Positions 33,322 through 40,964 of a stretch of 64,000 bases of DNA are shown one piece after another (within the stretch, counting starts at the first letter, position 1; the number at the start of each line of letters is the position of its first letter). Source of the stretch: Chthonomonadales bacterium (GTDB lineage: Bacteria > Armatimonadota > Chthonomonadetes > Chthonomonadales > CAJBBX01); assembly GCA_020849275.1 (NCBI GenBank), contig JADLGO010000036.1, positions 1 to 64,000 of the forward strand, written 5' to 3'. The notes under the pieces are model-generated. The model was not told where the DNA came from, ran no database searches, and saw only the letters and a program-made list of their open reading frames with translations. The position numbers and the translations under genes are program-made.

Positions 33322-33611
33322 GGGCCCAAGGCCGGCGCGTGGCGCCCCTGGCGGCCGCGGCTGCGCTGCGCTACCGACCGGGCGATGGGGCCGCTCCGCG
33401 GTTGGTGGCGCGCGGGCGCGGGAGCACGGCCCGGCAGATTCTCGCGAGGGCCCGGGCGTGCGGGGTGCCGATCCGGCGCGACGAGGCGATGGTGGAGCTC
33501 CTGGACGCCGTCGAGCTCGGCGAGCAGATCCCGCCCGAGCTCTACGCCGCCGCCGCGGAGATCCTGGCCTGGGTCTACCGCCTGAACGGGGGCGCTCGCG
33601 AGGCCTCCTGA
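33318..33611 (+). CDS. FlhB cytoplasmic-domain homologue (FlhX/YlqH type)
   Basis: A 97-residue protein consisting only of the FlhB/YscU C-terminal domain, with no membrane helices. AALRYRPGDGAAPRLVARGR corresponds to the start after the usual autocleavage site, followed by GVPIRRDEAMVELLDAVELG and EQIPPELYAAAAEILAWVYR. The NPTH autocleavage sequence itself is absent, as in FlhX proteins. The ATG at 33318 overlaps the FliK-like stop (ATGA). A GTG five codons earlier is possible. It may bind FliK-like partners or substitute for the FlhB tail. Confidence 0.85.
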   Translation: MRAQGRRVAPLAAAAALRYRPGDGAAPRLVARGRGSTARQILARARACGVPIRRDEAMVELLDAVELGEQIPPELYAAAAEILAWVYRLNGGAREAS

Positions 33612-33658
33612 GCGTGGCCGGTGATGGAGGGACGCGCCCCGCGGCGTCGAACCTGCCG

Positions 33659-33673
33659 GTAACCCTGGGTTAC
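33659..33673 (+). promoter_or_regulatory. Palindrome just before the DUF1080 gene
   Basis: GTAACCC (33659-33665), T, GGGTTAC (33667-33673): perfect 7-bp arms with a 1-bp centre. It ends immediately before the ribosome binding site GGGAGG (33674-33679). Possible operator. Confidence 0.4.
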
Positions 33674-33684
33674 GGGAGGCGATG

Positions 33685-34944
33685 ATGCGGCGTGTGCGCG
33701 CTGCCGCGCTGTGCGCGGTCCTGGCAGCCGCGGCGGGCGCGGCGATCGGGCAGGCGCCCGGTCAGTCCCGGCCAAACTGGCTGGTACCGAGGCAGGCCGC
33801 TGCTGGCTGGCTCCTGCTCTTCGACGGCGAGACGTCGTTCGGTTGGGCGCCCCGTGGCGACGCCCGCTGGTCGGTCGGCGGTGGCTCCCTGCACGCGGAT
33901 GCGGGAGGACCGGGGGTTCTCGCCACCACGACGGCCTTCGCGAGCTTCGAGTTGCGTGTGGACTGTCGCATCGCCCCCGGCACCAACAGCGGCATTCTGC
34001 TGCGCGGGCCGGACAGCGGGCCCATCACGGCGGCGAACGCTGTGGAGGTGAACCTCTCGCCCGACGACACGCGATGGCCCACCGGCAGCCTGCGCGGGTT
34101 GGCTCAGGCGACGGCCGGCGGCGCGCAGCAGGGGCCCTGGACGCGCGTGGTGGTGCGGGCGGCGGGCCGGCGCTTTCAGGTTTCGCTCAACGGTAAGCCG
34201 GTGGCCGCCGCGCAGGCGCCACGGGCGCTCGCGCGCGGCGTGATCGCGCTTCAGTACGGCGGCCTGGGGCGCGCGGAGTTCCGCAACGTCATGCTCCGCC
34301 CGCTCGGCCTGAAGCCCCTTACCGACGGCAAGAGCCTGGCGGGCTGGAATGCGCTGCCCGGGCATCCCTCCGTCTACAGCGTCACGCCGCAGGGATGGAT
34401 CAACGTGCGGGGAGGCAACGGCGACCTGCAGTCCCAGCAGACGTTTGGCGACTTCGTGCTGCAACTTGGCATCCTCTCGAATGGCGAGCACCTTAACAGC
34501 GGTATCTTCTTTCGCGCCACCGCCGGGCGCTTCTGGAGCGGCTATGAGTGTCAGATACGCAACCAGTGGGAGGGCGATGACCGGAGCAAGCCCGTGGACT
34601 TCGGCACGGGCGGGATCTACGGTCGCCAGGCCGCCCGACGCGTCGTCTCGAGCGACCACGCGTGGTTCACGATGACGGTGGTGGCCGAGGGCCGTCACAT
34701 CGCGACCTGGGTGGATGGCGTTCAGGTGACGGATTGGGTGGACCCGCGCGAGCCGGACGAGGAGAACGCGCGCGAGGGGTCGCGGACGCGCGCCGGCGTC
34801 ATCAGTCTGCAGGGCCATGACCCGACGACGGACCTGTCGTTCCGCGGCATCCGTGCCGTCGAGCTCCCACCGCCGACACGTCCGGCGGCGCCTGCGCGCC
34901 GCGCGCCGCGGCGCGGGCCGGCGGGTGGACCGACCGGGCGGTGA
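33685..34944 (+). CDS. Exported protein with two DUF1080 (3-keto-disaccharide hydrolase-like) domains
   Basis: A 419-residue protein with a signal peptide (RVRAAALCAVLAAAAGAAIG). Two tandem LamG-like DUF1080 domains follow. The first (about 38-205) has WLLLFDGETSFGWAP and TNSGILLRGPD. The second (about 210-390) has LTDGKSLAGWNALPGHPSVY, LNSGIFFRAT and YECQIRNQW. The family acts on 3-keto-glycosides or binds sugars. The ATG at 33685 gives 5 nt from GGAGG; the adjacent ATG at 33682 is too close. The tail is Pro/Arg-rich. It is followed by a dehydrogenase of the type often acting on keto-acids or sugars. Confidence 0.85.
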   Translation: MRRVRAAALCAVLAAAAGAAIGQAPGQSRPNWLVPRQAAAGWLLLFDGETSFGWAPRGDARWSVGGGSLHADAGGPGVLATTTAFASFELRVDCRIAPGTNSGILLRGPDSGPITAANAVEVNLSPDDTRWPTGSLRGLAQATAGGAQQGPWTRVVVRAAGRRFQVSLNGKPVAAAQAPRALARGVIALQYGGLGRAEFRNVMLRPLGLKPLTDGKSLAGWNALPGHPSVYSVTPQGWINVRGGNGDLQSQQTFGDFVLQLGILSNGEHLNSGIFFRATAGRFWSGYECQIRNQWEGDDRSKPVDFGTGGIYGRQAARRVVSSDHAWFTMTVVAEGRHIATWVDGVQVTDWVDPREPDEENAREGSRTRAGVISLQGHDPTTDLSFRGIRAVELPPPTRPAAPARRAPRRGPAGGPTGR

Positions 34945-34973
34945 GCACGCGGGGCGAAGCACGGAGGGGAGCC

Positions 34974-35867
34974 ATGCGCGTCGGAGTGGTTGGCCTGGGC
35001 GTGATGGGCAAGCCGATGGTGGAGCGCCTGCTTGCCACGGGGCACCGCGTCTTCGTGCATAACCGCACGCGCGAGAAGATGCGCGGGCTCGACGCGCTCG
35101 GCGCTCAGTGGGCCGATGCCCCGCGCGACGTGGCCGCGGCTAGCGAGGTCGTGCTGACGGTGGTGACGGATCCCGCCGCCGTCGAGGCCGTTTCGTTCGG
35201 CGACGCCGGCATCGCCGCCGGGCTCTCCGAGGGCGCGGTGCACTGCGACATGAGCACGGTGAGCCCGGCGGCCAGCCGCGAGATGGCGGAACGCTACGCC
35301 GCGGCCGGGCTTCGCTTCGTTCAGGCGCCGGTCCTCGGCAGCAAGCGGCAGGTTCTGGCAGGGGAGCTTCTGGTGTTCGCGGGCGGGGAGGCCGAAGCGA
35401 TCTCACGCTGCGAACCTGCCTGGCACGCCTTCTCACATCGCATCTGGCGCGTGGGCGCGCCGGAGCAGGCCGCCGCCGCCAAACTGGCCTGCAACATGCT
35501 GATCGCGCACATGATCCTCGGACTGGGCCAGTCTCTCCTCTTCGCGCGCTGCCACGGGGTCGACCCGGCGCGCCTGCTCGAGATCCTGGGCGCCTCGGCT
35601 CTCGGGGCGCCCATGTTCGCCAGCAAAGGCCAGACGATGGTCGGTGGCGACTTCGCCGCCAACTTCTACGTGCGGCACATGGTCAAGGATCTCACGCTCG
35701 CCGCCTCGGCGGCGGCGGAGTGCGGCCTCTGCATGCCGCTCAACGCGGCCAATCGCGAGCTGTTCGCGTCGGCCGTACGTCAGGGATGGGGCGACCTGGA
35801 CTACTCCGCGGTGGTTAAGGTGCTCGAAGGCCTCAACGGGCTCGGCGGCGCGACACCCGAGCGGTAG
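34974..35867 (+). CDS. 3-hydroxyisobutyrate dehydrogenase-family NAD(P)-dependent oxidoreductase
   Basis: A 297-residue beta-hydroxyacid dehydrogenase. MRVGVVGLGVMGKPMVERLL is the Rossmann motif, then VFVHNRTREKMRGLDALGA, HCDMSTVSPAASREMAERYA, and the substrate loop FVQAPVLGSKRQVLAGELLV. The catalytic Lys lies in AAAAKLACNMLIAHMILGLG. Likely oxidises a hydroxy acid; exact substrate unknown. GGAGGGGA precedes the ATG at 34974. Its last 35 bp overlap the end of the convergent glycosidase gene. Confidence 0.87.
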   Translation: MRVGVVGLGVMGKPMVERLLATGHRVFVHNRTREKMRGLDALGAQWADAPRDVAAASEVVLTVVTDPAAVEAVSFGDAGIAAGLSEGAVHCDMSTVSPAASREMAERYAAAGLRFVQAPVLGSKRQVLAGELLVFAGGEAEAISRCEPAWHAFSHRIWRVGAPEQAAAAKLACNMLIAHMILGLGQSLLFARCHGVDPARLLEILGASALGAPMFASKGQTMVGGDFAANFYVRHMVKDLTLAASAAAECGLCMPLNAANRELFASAVRQGWGDLDYSAVVKVLEGLNGLGGATPER

Positions 35868-38800
35868 CGGCGGCTGGACCTCCTGACCGGTGCAGGGCCC
35901 ATACGCGCGTGGCGTGCGCGGGCACGTCGACCGTGAACTCGGCGGCGCGCGTGGCCACGCGCCGCCCGGTTGTCGCGTCGAACACGCTCGCCCGCTCGGG
36001 GATTCGAACCCTCTTGCTGCCGCCGGTCACCGTATGCAGGCCAACGAAGCTCGCGTTGGCCGTCAGCACGTCGCCGGACGCCGCGTAGACGAACACGCCG
36101 GCATCCTCGTACAGCTTCCGCAGCGCGCCAGCCGGCATCGGCGCCGACGCGCAGTAGACCGCCGTGCTCCCCTGGATCCGCTTCCGCACGCAGGCCGCCT
36201 CGCCGCCCGCTGTGTAGCGCGCTAGAATCTCGGCGCCGCCCTCCTCCGGCACGAACGCCGGCGTCTGGCGGTCGTCGAATCCGAACGCCTCGGCGCCCGC
36301 GGCCGCGGTCAGGCCGCCTTCGGCGCGCAGGAGCATGGCCCGGCCATCCGGCCGAACGCCGATCTCGATGCCGGTGAGTGTTCGCATGGTTCTCGTTGAC
36401 AGTCCGGAGTCCGTCACGTAGCCCGGAGCGTAGAACCAGAGCGTGGTCGTACCGGGCTGTCGGGTGCGGCGCAGCACCGCGGCGCGCTGCGCGCCCGTGA
36501 GGTAGTAGCAGTTCAGCATCACGTACAGCCGGTAGGCCGGCATGCGCGGGTCGGCCAGGTCCTCCACCGTGTAGACGTCGAACGGTGCGCCCGCGCGGCA
36601 CATGGCCCCGACCTGGTCGACGAAGAGGCGCATGCCGATTCGGTCGCGGCCGGGACCGCGCCCGGCCATGTGGAACGCGGCCGCGGGGTCTGCAACGAGC
36701 GCCACCTGGGCCGTGCGGCGGCGGTCCATTCGCAGCGCCCGTTCTCCCCAGCGGTGCCCGAGAGCGATCTCGTGCCGGATGGCCGGGTCGCGGAACCAGG
36801 AGCCCTGCTGGTCCATGTACCAGACACCGGTGTTGTGCGTGAGGGCGTTCATCCACTCGCGCCGGATCACCGCGAGCGAGCCGGCCAGATCGCTGACGTG
36901 GGTGAACGCCGGGTCGGTGGCGAGGTGCGTCCTGTCGTCACCCTCGTCGATGAACAGCTTGCCGTGGAGCGCAGCCGCGGCCGGGAAATTGCGGAACAGG
37001 CCGTCCTCGCCGAGCCGACGGCGGGCGTAGGAGTGCGGACTGGAGACGGCGTCAACCCAGCGAGAGCGCAGAATGCGCGCGGGTGCTCGGTGATCGCCCT
37101 CCTGCGGCCAGTCGAGGTCGGGCCAGTACGCGTAGAAGACAACCGTGATGGCGCGCCCGCGCGTCTCCTCCTTCACGGTGCGGCAGAGCGCCTCGATGCT
37201 GTCGGCCGTCGCGTTGTGCATGGCCTCGTAGTAGTCGGCGGCCCAGCGCGACCGGGCCGGATCGCGGAAGACGCCGACGTCGCCGCGAAGGCGCTCCTCA
37301 ATGCCCGGGCACCGCACCGTGCCGAACTCGGCGTCCGGCTGGCCCCAGGCCGCGCGGAGCCGCGCGACGCTGCCGGCGTAGCGCCGTCGGGCGAACTCGC
37401 CAAGGTAGCGGCGCATCGGCTCGCTCGTGTCCGGGTAGTTCGTCGCACTCCAGGCGTGCCACTCACCGTAGATGCCGTTCGCCACGTGGTAGCCGATCAC
37501 CCGATCGCTGTACGGCGAGGCCGCGACGTGGCGCACGAACCGCCGCAGGGCCTCGCACGCGTCGCGGCGCCAGAGCCGTGAGGCGAAGGACTCGTGCTTC
37601 GTGCCTCCCCAGCCGTTGTCCACCCATCCGGTTCCATCGGCGAAGCGCACGGCCTCGAGCGGGTGCGCGTCGATCCACGACGGGGGCGCGCGCATCCAGA
37701 CGCGCGGAACGATCAGCGCGTCCGGGTCGGCCTGGAGCACCTCGAGGATCGTCTGGTCCGCCTCGGCGAAGTCGAATCGGCCAGGGCCCGTCCAGCCGAC
37801 GGGCAGGTCGAACGTCCAGATGTGGACGCCTCCGCGCCGCATGGCGCGCACCTCCTCGGCGCGCGGGCGCCACTGGAACACCCAGACGGGCGACACCGGA
37901 CGGCCGGCCACGAACAGCGTCGGCGCTCCATTGTGGGGCCCCACGCGGCAGGGGGTGACCGAGCCCGGCGGCCTGCGCGGCGTGACCTCCACGGAGGCGA
38001 TCGCGAAGCCGCGAATCTCGGCGCGGGTGTAGCGCGATCGGCGCAGGCCGGCCTCCAGGGTGTACCGGCCGGGCCGCGCGTAGGGCGACACCGGTATGCG
38101 TATGGGAGCGAGCGTGACGGCGTCGCCGGGTCTCCAGCGGTTCGGCGGCGGCGAGACCGCCACGGTGCGCGAGATCGTGGCCGCGCCCGGGGCGCTGAGG
38201 CGCACCGACAGCGGAGGACATCCGAGTACGCCGCGGCCCGCGCGCAGCGTCAGCCGCAGCACGATCTCGTCGCCGGCACGCAAGCGCGGCGTGGCGGACA
38301 CGCTCACGAGCTCGATAGGGTAACGGGGGCCCATGTAGACGAGCGGCAGGTCGCGCCACGGGCCCGCGGTGGGCGGGCTGCCGAGCTCCTTGCACGCCGA
38401 CCAGTTGTCATCGTCGTAGTCGGGCGACTTCCAGTCGGCCTCGGGTTCGGACGCGCGGAACCGCCACGAGCGGTTCGTCGCCACGCGGATAGGCGGGCGC
38501 TCGCCCGCGAAGGCGATGTCGACCTGGCACAGGAGGCCGCCGGGGTCGGCGGCGTTCACCACGCGCGCGGCGATGGCGTTCGCGCCAGCACGCAGGTAGG
38601 GCCGCAGGTCAACTCGATCCGTCCGCTTCCACCAGAAGCCGCCGCGGAAGACGGACTGGCCGTTGACGAACACCTCATACCCGTCGTCGCCGCTCATCTG
38701 GGCCCAGGCCGACACCGGGGCGGCGGGCAGCGTGACCTCCTTCCGGAAGAGCCCGAGGCTCCCGTGCGGAGAGACCTCCCCCCATATCCACTGTGCCGTC

Positions 38801-38898
38801 CACTTCTCGTCGGAGGGGTAGGCATCCGGCGCGGGCGCGCGCGCCCCGCGCGCGAAGAGCACGGCGAGCGCGGCGCCCAGGAGCGCGAGGGCCCGCAT
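35833..38898 (-). CDS. Large exported GH-A-clan (GH42-like) glycosidase
   Basis: A 1021-residue secreted enzyme. A signal peptide (LALLGAALAVLFARG) is followed by a sugar-binding jelly-roll (about 30-150; WIWGEVSPHGSLGLFRKEV, GDDGYEVFVNGQSVFRGG) as in rhamnosidase and beta-galactosidase accessory domains. A TIM barrel follows (about 340-750). GYHVANGIYGEWHAWSATNY holds a candidate acid/base Glu and LFIDEGDDRTH a candidate nucleophile Glu. A trimer-like domain and beta-sandwich come last. The pattern is close to GH42 but the family should be checked. Start ATG shares one base with the Dabb stop (TGATG). Its substrate is unknown. Confidence 0.75.
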   Translation of the reverse strand: MRALALLGAALAVLFARGARAPAPDAYPSDEKWTAQWIWGEVSPHGSLGLFRKEVTLPAAPVSAWAQMSGDDGYEVFVNGQSVFRGGFWWKRTDRVDLRPYLRAGANAIAARVVNAADPGGLLCQVDIAFAGERPPIRVATNRSWRFRASEPEADWKSPDYDDDNWSACKELGSPPTAGPWRDLPLVYMGPRYPIELVSVSATPRLRAGDEIVLRLTLRAGRGVLGCPPLSVRLSAPGAATISRTVAVSPPPNRWRPGDAVTLAPIRIPVSPYARPGRYTLEAGLRRSRYTRAEIRGFAIASVEVTPRRPPGSVTPCRVGPHNGAPTLFVAGRPVSPVWVFQWRPRAEEVRAMRRGGVHIWTFDLPVGWTGPGRFDFAEADQTILEVLQADPDALIVPRVWMRAPPSWIDAHPLEAVRFADGTGWVDNGWGGTKHESFASRLWRRDACEALRRFVRHVAASPYSDRVIGYHVANGIYGEWHAWSATNYPDTSEPMRRYLGEFARRRYAGSVARLRAAWGQPDAEFGTVRCPGIEERLRGDVGVFRDPARSRWAADYYEAMHNATADSIEALCRTVKEETRGRAITVVFYAYWPDLDWPQEGDHRAPARILRSRWVDAVSSPHSYARRRLGEDGLFRNFPAAAALHGKLFIDEGDDRTHLATDPAFTHVSDLAGSLAVIRREWMNALTHNTGVWYMDQQGSWFRDPAIRHEIALGHRWGERALRMDRRRTAQVALVADPAAAFHMAGRGPGRDRIGMRLFVDQVGAMCRAGAPFDVYTVEDLADPRMPAYRLYVMLNCYYLTGAQRAAVLRRTRQPGTTTLWFYAPGYVTDSGLSTRTMRTLTGIEIGVRPDGRAMLLRAEGGLTAAAGAEAFGFDDRQTPAFVPEEGGAEILARYTAGGEAACVRKRIQGSTAVYCASAPMPAGALRKLYEDAGVFVYAASGDVLTANASFVGLHTVTGGSKRVRIPERASVFDATTGRRVATRAAEFTVDVPAHATRVWALHRSGGPAAATARVSRRRAR

Positions 38899-39236
38899 CA
38901 GCAGGCAACCTCGTAGTCCACCGCCAGGGAGCCGGCGCGGATCGGGTCGATGAGCTCCTCGACGACACGTCGGTGGGCCGGGTGCGGTCCGTAGGCGTTC
39001 AGGCTTGCGCGGTCGGCGAAACGGACGACGAGCGCCGTCTCGTAGCCCTCGGCGCGCTCGGAGAAGTTGGCGCCCGCCGACAGGTCGAGGATCCCTGGGA
39101 TGGCGGCGGGAAGCTCACGAAGCGCGGCAAGGACGCGCTCAACCTGCGCGGGCGGCGTGCCCGGCCTCCACCGGAAGAGGACGACATGGACGACCTGGGG
39201 ACGGGCGGTTGGCTGCACGATGGGCTCCCGCGGCAT
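38898..39236 (-). CDS. Dabb-family (stress-responsive alpha/beta barrel) protein
   Basis: A 112-residue protein. VVHVVLFRWRPGTPPAQVER, then GILDLSAGANFSERAEGYETALVVRFADR and YGPHPAHRRVVEE follow the Dabb pattern (conserved His near the start, HPxH late). Family members include plant stress proteins and polyketide cyclases; function is generally not known. Its stop overlaps the glycosidase start by one base, so the two are co-translated. The ATG at 39236 excludes an Arg-rich upstream extension. Confidence 0.8.
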   Translation of the reverse strand: MPREPIVQPTARPQVVHVVLFRWRPGTPPAQVERVLAALRELPAAIPGILDLSAGANFSERAEGYETALVVRFADRASLNAYGPHPAHRRVVEELIDPIRAGSLAVDYEVAC

Positions 39237-39320
39237 GGTGTCGGCCGCGCGCTGCGCGCCGCTCCTCGTCCTTCGGCCCGTGGCCCGGTCCTTCCTGCTG
39301 ACGCAGCGGCGCGAGGCATG

Positions 39321-39348
39321 GCCCCGGCCCACGGGCGCGGGCCGGGGC
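39321..39348. terminator. Hairpin terminator
   Basis: GCCCCGGCCC (39321-39330) pairs with GGGCCGGGGC (39339-39348) around an 8-nt loop. It follows the secreted-protein gene ending at 39383 on the reverse strand. No U-tract. Confidence 0.5.
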
Positions 39349-39382
39349 TCTCGGACTCGGCTCAACCGGAGCGCGGCGTCGC

Positions 39383-39895
39383 CTAGATCGGCGCGACGAC
39401 GGTGTTGCTCGTGCCGTTCAGGTAGTAGACCACCACGGCGTAGAACTCCGCCTTGTTGCTCAGCGTCAGCGCCGCCTCTGCCGGCAGCCGCGTGATGTTG
39501 CGTGAGGTGATGACCTGGCGGTCCTCGTCGAGCAGCGCAAACGTGATGTGGTCAACCAGGGCAGGCTCCCCCTGCCAGGCCATGAACAGTTTGCCGTCGG
39601 CCTGCCGACGCACCCGGATCTCGTCAGATGTGCGCGGGAGGACCTGCGGGTTGTATATGCTCTCCAGGTAGCCTGGCGGCACGCCGTACACCGGGTACCC
39701 GTAGGGGCCGGGGTAGGGGAGCATGGCCCCGTTCGGTCCGAGATACACCATGCCGCTGTAGTACGGGGCTCCAAGCGGCACTATGGGCGGCGTTGGGAGC
39801 CGCGTCCAGGTCGGCCCGACCTGGGCGCTGGCGCCCACTGTGAGCGCAAGCAGTACGCCGCCCAGCAGCGCTATGCTCATCTTCTTGCGGATCAT
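39383..39895 (-). CDS. Secreted hypothetical protein
   Basis: A 170-residue exported protein: signal peptide IRKKMSIALLGGVLLALTVG to ASA, then a Pro/Gly/Tyr-rich segment (about 30-75; MLPYPGPYGYPVYGVPPGY) and a beta-rich C-terminal domain (LFMAWQGEPALVDHITFALLD, EDRQVITSRNITRLPAEAAL). No family recognised. GGGAGGTG precedes the start by 8 nt. Expressed alone, between a hairpin and the Rrf2 gene. Role may be structural in the envelope but this is inference. Confidence 0.7.
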   Translation of the reverse strand: MIRKKMSIALLGGVLLALTVGASAQVGPTWTRLPTPPIVPLGAPYYSGMVYLGPNGAMLPYPGPYGYPVYGVPPGYLESIYNPQVLPRTSDEIRVRRQADGKLFMAWQGEPALVDHITFALLDEDRQVITSRNITRLPAEAALTLSNKAEFYAVVVYYLNGTSNTVVAPI

Positions 39896-40014
39896 CGGTA
39901 TTCACCTCCCGGTCACACACCGGGCGACCGCGCGCGGTCGTCGCAGTGGTACACACTATGTAAGGAGTGCGTTCCGCTTCCCGATGTTCCGCGTGGCCGC
40001 GCCGGACAGCCGCC

Positions 40015-40452
40015 TCAGTCACCGCCGGCGTGCGCCGGGCAGAGCGGGCGGCTCTCCGTGGGCTCCTCCAGTAGCGCCGCCATGGTGGTCGCCTTGAACG
40101 AGCTCTCGACCATCTCCATCGCGTCGTCCAGACGCCGGTGCAGCGGGCAGAGATTGGCGCCGTGGGAGGCGATGCCGAGCGGGCACCACGTGATGCGCTG
40201 CAGCGGATCAACCGCCTGCACGACCTCGTATACCGAGATGGTGTCGGACGGGCGCGCGAGCGCGAAGCCTCCGTGCAGGCCGCGCTGCGAGGAGATCAGG
40301 CCCGCGCGGCTGAGGCTCTGCAGGACCTTGCACAGATAGGGCAGGGGTACTCGCGTCACGGCGGCGATCTGCCGGGCGGTATGCGGGGAGTCGTCGCGGT
40401 CCGCCAGGTAGACGACCGCGCGCAGGGCGTACTCGGCGGTCTGGGAGATCAT
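40015..40452 (-). CDS. Rrf2-family transcriptional regulator (NsrR/IscR-like)
   Basis: A 145-residue winged-helix regulator: MISQTAEYALRAVVYLAD, RQIAAVTRVPLPYLCKVLQSL, RGLHGGFALARP. Cysteines at 41, 90, 102 and 138; Cys90 and Cys102 sit where NsrR has its first and third cluster ligands, but the middle Cys (about 96) is Ser, with His97 beside it. So a cluster, if present, has different ligation. The ATG at 40452 gives good spacing to GAAGGG; an earlier ATG at 40461 is too close. It is divergent from the cupin and di-iron repair genes, with a palindrome between, suggesting NO or redox control. Confidence 0.85.
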   Translation of the reverse strand: MISQTAEYALRAVVYLADRDDSPHTARQIAAVTRVPLPYLCKVLQSLSRAGLISSQRGLHGGFALARPSDTISVYEVVQAVDPLQRITWCPLGIASHGANLCPLHRRLDDAMEMVESSFKATTMAALLEEPTESRPLCPAHAGGD

Positions 40453-40475
40453 CGGTTTCATCCCTTCAATAATTC

Positions 40476-40497
40476 GGATATCAAGACCTTGACATCC
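40476..40497. promoter_or_regulatory. Candidate Rrf2 operator palindrome
   Basis: GGATATCAAG (40476-40485), AC, CTTGACATCC (40488-40497): the arms pair at 9 of 10 positions. The right arm contains the -35 box of the rightward promoter, so binding would block it and also lies close to the Rrf2 start at 40452. Strong candidate for the operator of the neighbouring Rrf2 regulator. Confidence 0.65.
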
Positions 40498-40518
40498 ATT
40501 TTACCACGGCGGTATAAT
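40489..40518 (+). promoter_or_regulatory. Promoter of the cupin/repair genes
   Basis: TTGACA at 40489-40494, 18-bp spacer, TATAAT at 40513-40518, followed by GGGC as in the purA and pdxS promoters. The -10 box covers an in-frame ATG (40517), which therefore cannot be the translation start. Confidence 0.8.
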
Positions 40519-40600
40519 GGGCGCAAGTACGATGACCGCTTCCGGCAGATCGGGCACGGCCCGGAGAGGGGCCGCGGGGCATACAGGAAGGACCGCCGCC

Positions 40601-40930
40601 TTGGCTGACTCGCTCTACTTCCAAGACGTGGCCGCACAGGTCGAGATCCCGACCGACGGCATCATCAGCCGCACCCTTCGAGCCGACGAGGCAGCGAAGG
40701 TGGTTGTGTTCGGCTTCGATCGCGGCCAGGAGCTCTCGGAGCACACGGCTTCCGTGCCCGCGATCGTCCACGTCCTGAGCGGCGAGGGCGACCTTACGCT
40801 GGGGGCCGACGCCCGACCGGCCGGGCCCGGCACCTGGGCCTATATGCCCGCACACATGCCGCACAGTGTCGTGGCCAGGACGCCTCTCGTAATGCTCCTC
40901 GTGATGCTCACCGGCGCCCGTGAGCTCTGA
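40601..40930 (+). CDS. Small cupin-domain protein
   Basis: A 109-residue single-domain cupin. GQELSEHTASVPAIVHVLSGEG and WAYMPAHMPHSVVARTP are the two cupin motifs; His residues at EHT and HMPH would bind a metal. Such proteins are often found beside nitrosative-stress genes. Start is TTG (40601), 8 nt after AGGAAGGA, because the apparent upstream ATG lies inside the -10 box of the promoter. It is the first gene after the Rrf2-controlled promoter and 34 bp before the di-iron repair gene. Confidence 0.75.
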   Translation: MADSLYFQDVAAQVEIPTDGIISRTLRADEAAKVVVFGFDRGQELSEHTASVPAIVHVLSGEGDLTLGADARPAGPGTWAYMPAHMPHSVVARTPLVMLLVMLTGAREL

Positions 40931-40964
40931 AGCCGCACGGCGCGCCGCCAAGGAAAGGACCCCG

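Noticed and set aside
35990-36020. GGTTCGAATC followed by CCCGAGCGGG on the reverse strand, like a tRNA T-arm
   Set aside because: It lies inside the glycosidase gene (residues VRIPERAS), and no acceptor, D or anticodon arms fit around it.
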